Positions 43,139-51,050 of a DNA stretch of 64,000 bases are shown in pieces. The stretch comes from Chitinophagaceae bacterium (lineage in GTDB: Bacteria; Bacteroidota; Bacteroidia; Chitinophagales; Chitinophagaceae): contig JAIEMP010000004.1 in NCBI GenBank assembly GCA_019752045.1, forward strand, positions 1 through 64,000, read 5' to 3'. The notes below the pieces were generated by a model. It ran no database searches and was not told the DNA's origin. It saw only the letters and a program-made list of their open reading frames with translations. How positions within the stretch are numbered: the first letter of the stretch is position 1; the number at the start of each line of letters is the position of its first letter. The position numbers and the translations under genes are program-made.

Positions 43139-43146
43139 CAAAGATA
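43139..43146 (-). promoter_or_regulatory. -7 box (TATCTTTG) for pheS, leaderless arrangement
   Basis: Perfect TAnnTTTG on the minus strand, only 4 nt from the ATG. Transcription would begin at or within a few nucleotides of the start codon. Confidence 0.6.
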
Positions 43147-43239
43147 ATTATTTGGAGTTTGTAGTTGATCGTTTGTAGTTGGTAGCCTTGATTTGTTGAA
43201 CGAGCACTGAATTCAGATTGAAAATACACGGGTTAGAAA

Positions 43240-43270
43240 GTCCCCCTGCAGGGGGATTTAGGGGGTTTTT
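43240..43270. repeat. CCCTAAA-type repeat between pheS and the arginase-family gene
   Basis: AGTCCCCCTGCAGGGGGATT followed by TAGGGGG. It lies in the divergent promoter region. Confidence 0.6.
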
Positions 43271-43275
43271 CTTCT

Positions 43276-43283
43276 TATGTTTG
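43276..43283 (+). promoter_or_regulatory. -7 box (TATGTTTG) for the arginase-family gene
   Basis: Perfect TAnnTTTG match 18 nt before the ATG at 43302. It lies just after the GC-rich repeat, which fills the -33 region. Confidence 0.45.
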
Positions 43284-43301
43284 CCAGCGAAATAATATTC
43301 C

Positions 43302-44438
43302 ATGCGTGATTCCCTTTTGACAACCGATTTTCTGCAACCACTTGATTTATCCGCTATTCTTGGAGACGATGAACTGAACGATGCCCAGCTGGGTCATAAA
43401 ATAAAATCGTACACATTTGAATTTCCTGATATTGACGATGCAGATATTGTTATCCTTGGTATGGCCGAAGAACGGGGTACTGGTAATGGCGTTTCTGTTG
43501 GTGATTCACCTGCATTAATCCGGAAAAATTTATATCGTTTGTACAACTGGCATCCCGATGTGCAGTTGGCCGATATTGGCAACATCAAATCAGGTGCATC
43601 GTTGAACGATACCTATGCGGCTGCCAAAGCTGTGATAGCAGAATTGATCGCTGCGGGAAAAACAGTGATCATTTTGGGAGGCAGTCATGATTTAACGCTG
43701 GCACAATATGGAGCCTATGTACAACGGGAGCAGATCATTGAAGCCAGTTGTGTAGATGCGTTTATTAATCTCAGTGTTGATACTCCGTTGCGGAGTGAAA
43801 ATTTTTTAATGGAAATGCTCACGGGTGAACCCAACTTTATCCGTCATTATAATCATATTGGTTTTCAGAGTTATTTTGTTCATCCGAATATTTTGCAAAC
43901 CATGGATCGTTTACGATTCGATTGCTTTCGTGTGGGTGTAGTGAAAGATGCATTGTTTGAAATGGAACCGGTGATCCGCAGTTCACAGATGTTAAGTATT
44001 GATCTCTCGGCCATGTCGCATGCATATGCACCCGCTAACAAAACCACACCCAATGGTTTGAACGGAGAAGAAATGTGTACGCTTACACAATATGCAGGTA
44101 TGAGCGAACAGTTGAATACGCTGGGTCTTTATGGATACAATGCAAAGAATGATGTGGATGAACTCACGGCTATCCAGATTGCACAAATGATCTGGTATTT
44201 TATTGATGGAAAGAGCAAATCAAAAACGGAGCCTTCAATTAAAGACCGTCAGCAGTTTACAGAATACCATACAACCGTTGCAGGAACCGATACTGTTTTT
44301 CTGCAAAGTAAACGTACCGCCCGTTGGTGGATGCAGTTACCCAATCAAAAATTTATTGCCTGCAGTGCAGCCGATTATCAACTGGCCATCCACAGTGAAA
44401 TACCTGAACGTTGGTTGAGGGCGCAGGAGAGAGATTAA
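43302..44438 (+). CDS. Arginase/formimidoylglutamase family protein, metal site altered
   Basis: 378-residue protein of the ureohydrolase fold. The first metal motif GGSHDLTLAQYG with His129 is intact. The usual DAHxD motif is replaced by INLSVDT (155-161), so one His is lost, and the SxDxDxxDP motif is changed to SIDLSAMSHAYAP (232-244). Two manganese ions may therefore not be bound normally. Bacteroidota commonly carry this divergent form next to housekeeping genes. Function is uncertain; a regulatory or altered-substrate role is possible. Confidence 0.8.
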   Translation: MRDSLLTTDFLQPLDLSAILGDDELNDAQLGHKIKSYTFEFPDIDDADIVILGMAEERGTGNGVSVGDSPALIRKNLYRLYNWHPDVQLADIGNIKSGASLNDTYAAAKAVIAELIAAGKTVIILGGSHDLTLAQYGAYVQREQIIEASCVDAFINLSVDTPLRSENFLMEMLTGEPNFIRHYNHIGFQSYFVHPNILQTMDRLRFDCFRVGVVKDALFEMEPVIRSSQMLSIDLSAMSHAYAPANKTTPNGLNGEEMCTLTQYAGMSEQLNTLGLYGYNAKNDVDELTAIQIAQMIWYFIDGKSKSKTEPSIKDRQQFTEYHTTVAGTDTVFLQSKRTARWWMQLPNQKFIACSAADYQLAIHSEIPERWLRAQERD

Positions 44439-44515
44439 ATACCCGAACACTTTATAAAAAAAGCATTCTGTTTGGATTTTTTTGTACAGATTTCATGTTA
44501 GAAGTGGTGCCTTTC

Positions 44516-44881
44516 TCAGTTTGTTTTTAAGTTTTGGATCAGATCCTTGAGTTCTTTATCGGAAATATTGTCAACATCTCCTTTATCAAAAATAGTTAGC
44601 AGGTTAACGGTTATTTCTTCGTCTGAAATTTTTTCAGCATATCCGATCAAAGTAGTTTCAACTAATGAGATCACTCTTGCTCCGCCACTTTTGCCTTTGC
44701 CTTTACTTGTAACTTTAAGCCGAATTTTATATGCTTCCTTACCCAAAGGAGTACCAAGTCTGGGCGTATTTACAAGAGCTTTTTCAAGATTCAATAAATC
44801 TTTCGAAAGAGATTGATACTTCTTTAGCAGGGGTTTTGCGGCAGTTTTAAAAGATTTGGTAATCTTAACTGTTACTTTCAC
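44516..44881 (-). CDS. RelE/ParE-like toxin
   Basis: 121-residue basic protein that looks like a RelE/ParE-type toxin. It contains FKTAAKPLLKKYQSL, GKEAYKIRLKVTSKGKGKSGGARVIS and a C-terminal VNLLTIFDKGDVDNIS segment, all typical of RelE-fold toxins. RelE-type toxins cut mRNA on the ribosome; ParE-type inhibit gyrase, and I cannot distinguish them. It overlaps the antitoxin gene upstream by 17 bp. (The second motif spans residues 48-71.). Confidence 0.78.
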   Translation of the reverse strand: MKVTVKITKSFKTAAKPLLKKYQSLSKDLLNLEKALVNTPRLGTPLGKEAYKIRLKVTSKGKGKSGGARVISLVETTLIGYAEKISDEEITVNLLTIFDKGDVDNISDKELKDLIQNLKTN

Positions 44882-45089
44882 GCAAAAAATCTTTTAGGGT
44901 TTGTAATTTTTTCCCCGACTTTCTTGCTTCTTTTACTTCTAAAAAACCTTCTTTTATATCAGTAAAAACCTTCAATTTGTTTTGAAGCTTGGTATACTCT
45001 TTAGTCATCTTCTCCCAAGTCCTTATTGGAACCAAAACAGAAGTTTTATCTCCGTTTTCATCAACCATATATTTTAATGCACCTGCCAT
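44865..45089 (-). CDS. Antitoxin partner of the RelE/ParE-like toxin
   Basis: 74-residue protein with a short N-terminal beta segment (ALKYMVDENGDKTSVLVPI) and a long charged helix that ends in a Ser-rich tail. The arrangement (small upstream gene, 17-bp overlap, RelE-type toxin downstream) marks it as the antitoxin. A third, diverged copy of repeat R2 lies 126 bp upstream. Confidence 0.78.
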   Translation of the reverse strand: MAGALKYMVDENGDKTSVLVPIRTWEKMTKEYTKLQNKLKVFTDIKEGFLEVKEARKSGKKLQTLKDFLRESNS

Positions 45090-45214
45090 ACATGACGTTT
45101 AATCAAAGCTACAAAATTTCTTTGAACCGAAAAGCTGACGTAGCGTCACCGCTAACTCTGTGCTTTGCGCTATTTTTTGTTTTGTTGATATTGCAGGTGG
45201 GTTAATGTATTAAA

Positions 45215-45297
45215 CGGTTGGTTATAACTTATCCCGCCTCATGCGGGAAGACACAACCTCGGCATGCTTCTTTTTATAATATTCCAATAACGCCAAG
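45215..45297. repeat. Diverged repeat R2, copy 3
   Basis: Begins CGGTTGG, is then interrupted by an extra hairpin (CCCGC..GCGGG), and resumes with GGGAAGACACAACCTCGGCA. Further positions match R2 weakly. It lies between a toxin-antitoxin pair and a lone outer-membrane-type gene. Confidence 0.6.
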
Positions 45298-45305
45298 AGT
45301 CAAAA

Positions 45306-45941
45306 TTAAAAGCGATATGTCAATGAAGGAGTTAATGTTATTGCTTCAAAGCTACTTGTTGATATTGTATAATAAACTCTACTTTTAATACCTAAATCAA
45401 ATTTAGTGTCAATCTTTTTTAAGTAGTGAAAGCCTAAAAATATACCTCCCTCTTCCAGTTTATAGTGTTTAAAATCTCTTTCTTCAAAAAATACTCCTGT
45501 TGGTGATACATCTACTTCTTGTTGATTCATTCTCAAATAATAAAAGCCGCCGTGAAGTCTAAAAGGTTTCATTTTTTTTGAAATCGCAGTTTCATAAAAC
45601 AATTGGTAGAAATGATTTGTATGGCTAATATTAAAATAGAGTATAGTTGCGTTAAAACCATTATCATAGTTTATTTCTCGTTTATTCACAGATTTAGTAA
45701 ATGCTAAATTAATGCTTGAGTTTGTAGTAAGATTATATTTTACCTCAAAACCTGCAGCAGTTCCTATGAAACTCTTTTTATAAAATAGTTTTGCAGGTGG
45801 GGGTATTGTTTCATTATAGCTCCGAACAAAAAAATTTCCATTTAAACCATAATGAACTTCTAGCGAAATACTTTTTTTATTTTGAGCTTGTAAAATAGGA
45901 ATTTGAATCACTATAAGACAGAGCAGAATTAAGCGTTTCAT
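45306..45941 (-). CDS. Hypothetical outer membrane beta-barrel-type protein
   Basis: 211-residue secreted protein with a signal peptide (LILLCLIVIQIPILQAQ). The mature part alternates polar and hydrophobic residues in short strands, and ends in SLTYRF with a C-terminal Phe, typical of outer membrane barrels. I do not recognise the family. The ATG at 45941 gives the signal peptide; an upstream start adds residues without one. Repeat R2 copy 3 lies just downstream. Confidence 0.6.
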   Translation of the reverse strand: MKRLILLCLIVIQIPILQAQNKKSISLEVHYGLNGNFFVRSYNETIPPPAKLFYKKSFIGTAAGFEVKYNLTTNSSINLAFTKSVNKREINYDNGFNATILYFNISHTNHFYQLFYETAISKKMKPFRLHGGFYYLRMNQQEVDVSPTGVFFEERDFKHYKLEEGGIFLGFHYLKKIDTKFDLGIKSRVYYTISTSSFEAITLTPSLTYRF

Positions 45942-46236
45942 GTATATACTATAAAACAAGTCGGTATAGTTTGCAGACAATATAATAAGTTGAATTAGTT
46001 TTGTGTTTAGCATATTTTTTTAATTAATTTTTTGTGTTTTGAAATATTAACCTACTCATTTTGTTAAAGCAGACAAACAATACCACTAAGTTGTAATAAT
46101 AGAAACACTTAGTCTGTAAAGGTTGCCAGCGATATTTTGTTTCGCTCTATTTTTTATTTAAAAATTGATTGATCTTCAATGTAAATTAAAACAAATACTT
46201 GAACCCATAACCACCGGAGAGTAATATGGAAAGCTA

Positions 46237-46686
46237 TTACTCTATTCCTTCAATTCTATACTCCATTCCATTAAAGCTGCAGGTATCGCCTTTCTTTAAA
46301 TGCAGCATTGCTTTTCCTAATGGAGATTCAGGAGAAAGAGCAATAACCAACTGATGATTGATAGTTGCTTTGCCCAACCCAATACTGATAAAGAAGACGC
46401 CTTTGTTGGTTGTAACCAAACTGCCTCTCACAATTTGTTCTGTATGCAGTGTGGCATCAATTTTTTCCAATACGGTTTTTTGTGCAAGGGTTTCTTTCAA
46501 CTGGCGGCTGCTGTTTTCCTGTTCAATCTGTAACATGGCCAATGCCGTTTCATGTTTATCGCCGGCGGTTCGTTTGGTTTCATTGCCTGCACTTTCTGTT
46601 AAGTCGTGCAGAGATTGTTGTAGTACACGTATTTTTTCATTGATCAGTTGCAGGTAGTGTTGGTATATTTTTTCTTTAAAGGTCAT
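46237..46686 (-). CDS. GreA/GreB-like C-terminal domain protein
   Basis: 149-residue protein with an N-terminal coiled coil (about 1-75, rich in Q, E, K) and a C-terminal FKBP-like domain of the GreA/GreB type (GVFFISIGLGKATINHQLV, SPLGKAMLHLKKGDTCSFNG). Such proteins bind the secondary channel of RNA polymerase. The coiled coil lacks a clear acidic DE tip, so cleavage stimulation is doubtful. Bacteroidota homologues are often misnamed 3-oxoacyl-ACP synthase. The -7 box lies 5 nt before the ATG. Confidence 0.8.
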   Translation of the reverse strand: MTFKEKIYQHYLQLINEKIRVLQQSLHDLTESAGNETKRTAGDKHETALAMLQIEQENSSRQLKETLAQKTVLEKIDATLHTEQIVRGSLVTTNKGVFFISIGLGKATINHQLVIALSPESPLGKAMLHLKKGDTCSFNGMEYRIEGIE

Positions 46687-46691
46687 CAGTT

Positions 46692-46699
46692 CAAAGATA
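46692..46699 (-). promoter_or_regulatory. -7 box (TATCTTTG) for the GreA-like gene, leaderless arrangement
   Basis: Perfect match on the minus strand, 5 nt before the ATG. It shares this spacing with pheS and the delta' gene. Confidence 0.55.
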
Positions 46700-46718
46700 C
46701 AAGGTATGATGCTTGTTG

Positions 46719-46783
46719 AGGTATGCCATACCTTTTTAGGGAGTATCCGAAAATTACTTGTTGCTGATAGGTATGGCATACCT
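46719..46783. repeat. Inverted doublet of a 14-bp near-palindrome (REPIN-like), type A
   Basis: AGGTATGCCATACC at 46719-46732 and GGTATGGCATACCT at 46770-46783 are reverse complements, and each is itself nearly palindromic with an odd central base. The arms are 37 bp apart. It lies between the divergent GreA-like and PBP4-type genes. Confidence 0.65.
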
Positions 46784-46827
46784 GCCTACAACTAAACAAT
46801 GTATATTTAGCCATAAAATAAGTGCTG

Positions 46828-48168
46828 ATGTTCTCTGTAAAAAAAAGTATAGGCTGTCTTTTTGTTTCTGTCGTAATGTTTTCCTGCACAACGCAAAAAC
46901 AGGTAAGGATGTCAACTTTGCAAAAACGACTCATTGCTGATTCTGCACTAACCAATGCACATGTTGGTGTGGCGGTATATGATGTAGAAGCCAAAAAATT
47001 TCTGTATCAGCATAACAGCAATAAATATTTTGTCCCTGCCAGTAATATCAAGCTTCCTACTTTATATGCCGGTATGAAATATCTGGGCGATAGTCTTGTT
47101 GGCTTGAAATACAAAGAACAGAACGATACCATTTTTCTGCAACCAACAGGCGATCCTACGTTGTTGCATCCAGAGTATAAACGTCAACCTGTTTATGATT
47201 TTCTGAAAAAGCAAGAGAAGACAATGGTCATCAGTAACCGCAATTGGAGATCAGAAGCATTGGGATATGGCTGGGCTTGGGACGATTATTTAGGTTACTA
47301 CATGACCGAACGGAGTGCATTTCCTGTGTATGCTAATTTAATTAAGTGGATTCAGCAACGGAACATTGAACAAAAAGGAAGCGGACCAGATACTTCTATT
47401 TCTGTGTTTACTGATCCGGAGATTAACTGGAATGCAAGCTTCTCCACTAAAAAAACAAATTCATTTGAAGTTTCCCGTCCACGTACAGAAAATGTATACA
47501 CGATCATTGAAGGTAAAGAAATGAAAAAGGAACTGGAAGTTCCGTTTGTAACAAACGGTATTCAGTCAGCGTTGGAATTATTAAAAGACACACTACATAA
47601 AGAAATAAAAGAACACAATTTTCAAATTGCAAAATCAGATAATTATAAAGTAATCCATTCGCAACCGGTGGACTCCCTGTTTAGACCGCTCATGCACCGC
47701 AGCGATAATTTCTTTGCGGAGCAAACCTTACTGATGGTGAGTAATCAATTGTTGGGTTATATGGATGAACAAAAATTGATAGATTCTTTACTGAAAACCG
47801 ATCTCAGCGGCTTTCCTCAAAAACCAAAGTGGGTAGATGGAAGCGGACTCAGCAGGTACAATTTATTTACACCCGAAGATTTTGTATGGCTGCTGGGAAA
47901 AATGAAAGATGAATTTGGTATGGACAGGTTGAAAACAATTCTGCCCACCGGCAATACGGGTACGCTCCGTAATTATTATAAAGACGAAACGGGAGTGATC
48001 TTTGCAAAAACGGGATCACTCACCAGTCATATTGCGTTGAGTGGTTTCCTGATTACATCTAAAAACAAGCTGCTCATTTTTTCTGTGCTGGTGAATAATC
48101 ATGCAGCATCTCCGGCTGCAGTGCGCAGGGCGGTTGAAAAATTTCTGCAACAGATACGCAAAGAGTAA
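46828..48168 (+). CDS. dacB: D-alanyl-D-alanine carboxypeptidase/endopeptidase (PBP4 type) lipoprotein
   Basis: 446-residue serine peptidase of the S13 family that trims peptidoglycan peptide stems or cross-links. A lipoprotein signal ends in VVMFSCTTQ. The SxxK motif is in PASNIKLP, SxN is in DGSGLSRYN, and KTG is in FAKTGSLTSH. The start ATG 46828 follows an upstream in-frame GTG. The lipid anchor places it at the membrane facing the wall. With the GH3/beta-lactamase fusion and murI it supports wall recycling. Confidence 0.93.
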   Translation: MFSVKKSIGCLFVSVVMFSCTTQKQVRMSTLQKRLIADSALTNAHVGVAVYDVEAKKFLYQHNSNKYFVPASNIKLPTLYAGMKYLGDSLVGLKYKEQNDTIFLQPTGDPTLLHPEYKRQPVYDFLKKQEKTMVISNRNWRSEALGYGWAWDDYLGYYMTERSAFPVYANLIKWIQQRNIEQKGSGPDTSISVFTDPEINWNASFSTKKTNSFEVSRPRTENVYTIIEGKEMKKELEVPFVTNGIQSALELLKDTLHKEIKEHNFQIAKSDNYKVIHSQPVDSLFRPLMHRSDNFFAEQTLLMVSNQLLGYMDEQKLIDSLLKTDLSGFPQKPKWVDGSGLSRYNLFTPEDFVWLLGKMKDEFGMDRLKTILPTGNTGTLRNYYKDETGVIFAKTGSLTSHIALSGFLITSKNKLLIFSVLVNNHAASPAAVRRAVEKFLQQIRKE

Positions 48169-48187
48169 TAAGTTAAAAGAACCTGTT

Positions 48188-48278
48188 GGGCTAAAGCCCG
48201 CATCAATTTTTTTTTACTAACCCCGGCTTTAAAGCCGGGGTTAGTAACCATACTTGCTTCATGGGCTTTAGCCCGATG
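48188..48278. repeat. Nested inverted repeat with a 34-bp perfect palindrome, type B
   Basis: Outer arms GGGCTAAAGCCC (48188) and GGGCTTTAGCCC (48263) are reverse complements. Between them lies a 34-bp perfect palindrome at 48214-48247 with core CCCCGGCTTTAAAGCCGGGG. It follows the PBP4-type gene and may also act as a terminator. Confidence 0.75.
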
Positions 48279-48446
48279 TAAAAAAAACTTACTGCACAGG
48301 CAGCATTTTATTTTTTGCAGGGAACTATTATACAGCATCCTTTCAGGAAAACATCTTTCGCCGGAACACATCCGTAAGAGACAAGCACATTATCCAAATT
48401 AATCCACCGAAGCTTTGGCCCAGGCGGAACACTAAACCACTTTTTT

Positions 48447-50327
48447 ATGAAGAAGTTTATTTACTCTTTTATGGCCATGCTGTGCATATGGATAACAGCA
48501 GCACAGGCTCAAACAAATCCCTGCGAAGGCAAAGCAAATTTCGAGTTTACCATCAATGTAAATACGGTAACTTTTGTATCCATCAACACATCCAATACTG
48601 TATTGGAGCACAAGTGGAGCTTTGGTGATGGTGCCATCTCAAATGCAGTAAACCCTGTTCATCTGTATCAGTTGCCCGGTAATTACCGTGTGGTACATTA
48701 TATTAAAGATGTTGCAAGGAATTGTTACGATTCTGCTGTAAAAGAAATCCAACTCATCTTTACACCTGCCTGTGAATTGTTACAATCAAAGTTTGAATGG
48801 ATTAGAGATACCACAGTGCCTAACAGGATCAAGTTCATCAATCAATCATTGCCCAATATAGCAGGAACAACACTGTTGTATAAATGGAATTTTGGTGATG
48901 GTACGTTTTCTTCAGAAAAAAATCCGATACATACTTACAACGCACCCGGACAATACAATGTTTGTTTAACCATCCGTTATGCCAATGCTAATTGTGAAAA
49001 AACTTTTTGCATGGTTGTTACGGTGCCACCAACCTGTAACTTGCAAGCTCTATTTACATGGGCTGCTGATTCTGCCAATCCCCAAAAAATAAAATTCAGT
49101 AATCAAACAGTTGTTCCAGCTACTGCTGCGCAGGTAAGCTGGAGCTTTGGCGATGGAACAGGCAGCAATGAATGGAGTCCGACGCATGTATACACACACC
49201 CCAGCGTTTATAAAGTTTGTTTAAAAGTATACATCAATAATACCTGCGTAAAAGAAATTTGTAAAGAGGTTGTCATCAGGGCATGTACTGTTCAGCCAAA
49301 CTTTACATGGACACTTGATACGGTTTATCCGATGCGAGGAGTGAAGTTTCACAATCAAACCCCACTCACCAGTAATACGCCGCCAATTAGTGTGAAATGG
49401 ACTTTTGGTGATGGTGCAACCAGTAATGAATGGAGTCCGTTCCACAACTATGCTCAACCGGGAACGTATAAAGTTTGTCTGCGTATTGAATTCTTCCCTG
49501 GCTGTCTAAAAGAAATTTGTAAAGAAGTAACTGTTCCTGCGCCCATGCATTGCGAACAGATGAGTGCATTCTCTATGGAGCGTATCATTAATGAGCCAAA
49601 TACATTTGTGTTTAAAGCTAATGTGCCCAATGCTTTTGCAAAGTATACTTGGACCTTTGGTGATGGCACCGGTGCGTTAGGACCAAATGCAAGACACAAG
49701 TATGATCGTCCCGGCCGTTATACTGTTTGTTTAACAGTGTACCGCAGCAACGAATGTGCATCTACAACCTGTAAAGAAGTAGTGATCGGACAACTGAACT
49801 GTGAACAGACGTATGTAAAGTTTGAATATCAGCGCCTCAATCCGCCGATTGGTAATGCCATTAAGTTTACAGCAGTAAGTAATCAGCCGCTTGTTTCACA
49901 ACGTTGGACGATTCAGAAAAGTAACAGCAATACTCCCGTTATCATCCATACGAACAATCCAACCTATATTTTTCAGGATACGGGTTTGTATAAAGTTTGT
50001 CTGCGTGCAGTTACTGCCAATGGTTGTGTAAAAGAGTTTTGTGAAACGATTCGTATACAGCAGATTCCTGTTGCCTGTACCTTACAGGTAACACCTAATC
50101 CTGCAACCACCACAGTTAACTTTAAAGTTCAGGTTGAAGTATCACAAACGGTAACAGCATCCATCATTGATATTACCGGTGTGCGCAAAGCCATCTTTTA
50201 TTTAAATGCAGCGGTTGGGGTAAACAGTTTTGCTTTGCCTGTAAGTACATTGCCGGCCGGTTATTATACGCTGGAAGTAAAAGTGGGCAACCGGATTTGC
50301 CTGGGCCGGTTTCAGAAAATAAATTAA
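48447..50327 (+). CDS. Multi-PKD-domain secreted protein with a type IX sorting tail
   Basis: 626-residue extracellular protein. After a signal peptide (ITAAQAQ) come about five PKD domains marked by the repeated WSFGDG/WTFGDG strand (for example KWSFGDGAISN, KWNFGDGTFSS, SWSFGDGTGSN, KWTFGDGATSN, TWTFGDGTGA) and a sixth degenerate one. Each carries a paired Cys. The last 75 residues match the type A T9SS C-terminal sorting domain (LQVTPNPATTTVNFKV, then LPAGYYTLEVKVG), so it should be exported by the type IX system and anchored or released. PKD repeats often mediate binding to polysaccharide or protein. Confidence 0.9.
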   Translation: MKKFIYSFMAMLCIWITAAQAQTNPCEGKANFEFTINVNTVTFVSINTSNTVLEHKWSFGDGAISNAVNPVHLYQLPGNYRVVHYIKDVARNCYDSAVKEIQLIFTPACELLQSKFEWIRDTTVPNRIKFINQSLPNIAGTTLLYKWNFGDGTFSSEKNPIHTYNAPGQYNVCLTIRYANANCEKTFCMVVTVPPTCNLQALFTWAADSANPQKIKFSNQTVVPATAAQVSWSFGDGTGSNEWSPTHVYTHPSVYKVCLKVYINNTCVKEICKEVVIRACTVQPNFTWTLDTVYPMRGVKFHNQTPLTSNTPPISVKWTFGDGATSNEWSPFHNYAQPGTYKVCLRIEFFPGCLKEICKEVTVPAPMHCEQMSAFSMERIINEPNTFVFKANVPNAFAKYTWTFGDGTGALGPNARHKYDRPGRYTVCLTVYRSNECASTTCKEVVIGQLNCEQTYVKFEYQRLNPPIGNAIKFTAVSNQPLVSQRWTIQKSNSNTPVIIHTNNPTYIFQDTGLYKVCLRAVTANGCVKEFCETIRIQQIPVACTLQVTPNPATTTVNFKVQVEVSQTVTASIIDITGVRKAIFYLNAAVGVNSFALPVSTLPAGYYTLEVKVGNRICLGRFQKIN

Positions 50328-50352
50328 GTGTGTATGTTTTAAGTACCCGATG

Positions 50353-50495
50353 AACTTTGCCAAAGTTATAAGTGTATGATTGCTATTTGTCAGTCTGTAT
50401 AAACTTTGGCAAAGTTTTTTTGAAAGTGTACAGCTTTGCCAAAGTTATAAATGTAGAACTGCTATTTGTGAGTATGTATAAACTTTGGCAAAGTT
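50353..50495. repeat. Tandem pair of inverted 15-bp near-palindromes (REPIN-like), type C
   Basis: AACTTTGCCAAAGTT-type and AACTTTGGCAAAGTT-type arms alternate at 50353, 50402, 50432 and 50481. The 79-bp unit is present twice. Inter-arm sequence is diverged but alignable. It lies between the PKD gene and the DUF5684 gene. Confidence 0.75.
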
Positions 50496-50510
50496 TATAA
50501 CTTAATTTTT

Positions 50511-50921
50511 TTATGAAGATTGTTCTTGATCTTTTCCGATTAAATCAATTTCATGTTCAATTGGGTTTCTGTCTTCATAAACAGCGCTTCCAAATCCAAG
50601 AATGGGCCAGAAGATAAACGGCAGAAAAACCAGACCAAGTGTATACCCCACGTCCTTATTGAATTTTTTGCAGAGAAGATTTTTTATCCAGACTTGAAAA
50701 ATAATGCCGGCATACGGGATGATGCAAAGAACTCCCCACCAACTTGGCTTGCCTGCTAATTCAGCCATCACCATATAATTATAAACAGGGACAATCGCTT
50801 CCCATCCTTGTCTGCCGGCTTTTTGGAATGTCTTCCACATGCCAATAATGGAAGGAAGAGCAATGATTAAAATAAATACGAGGAGAAAAATGATCTGAAT
50901 TGAAGCTAAATTTTCGTTCAT
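50511..50921 (-). CDS. DUF5684 domain-containing membrane protein
   Basis: 136-residue protein with four hydrophobic segments. The family segment KTFQKAGRQGWEAIVPVYNYMVM and GKPSWWGVLCIIPYAGIIFQVWI match DUF5684, a membrane domain found next to signal-peptidase-like proteins in Bacteroidota. The C-terminus is charged and probably cytosolic. Function is unknown. (The two blocks span residues 30-52 and 57-78.). Confidence 0.8.
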   Translation of the reverse strand: MNENLASIQIIFLLVFILIIALPSIIGMWKTFQKAGRQGWEAIVPVYNYMVMAELAGKPSWWGVLCIIPYAGIIFQVWIKNLLCKKFNKDVGYTLGLVFLPFIFWPILGFGSAVYEDRNPIEHEIDLIGKDQEQSS

Positions 50922-50960
50922 AAGTTTGAGTTTAGGTGCACTGAAGATAATTATTGTATG

Positions 50961-51050
50961 CTATCGCCCAAACATTTTCTCCAGTTCTTCTTTCTTCAAT
51001 TCCATATAAGTTGGAAAGCCGTTGGAAGTTGCATTGGGTTGTGTACAGTT
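50961..51050. repeat. Orphan copy of the mutL 3' end (90 bp)
   Basis: 88 of 90 positions match 51773-51862, the true 3' end of mutL including its stop codon. The two differences are single transitions. It starts exactly where the DUF6624 gene ends, so the inserted gene is bracketed by direct repeats. Confidence 0.9.

Noticed and set aside
50961-51050. The mutL-tail copy as a small separate gene.
   Set aside because: It has no start codon of its own and directly follows the stop of the DUF6624 gene; it is a duplicated fragment.
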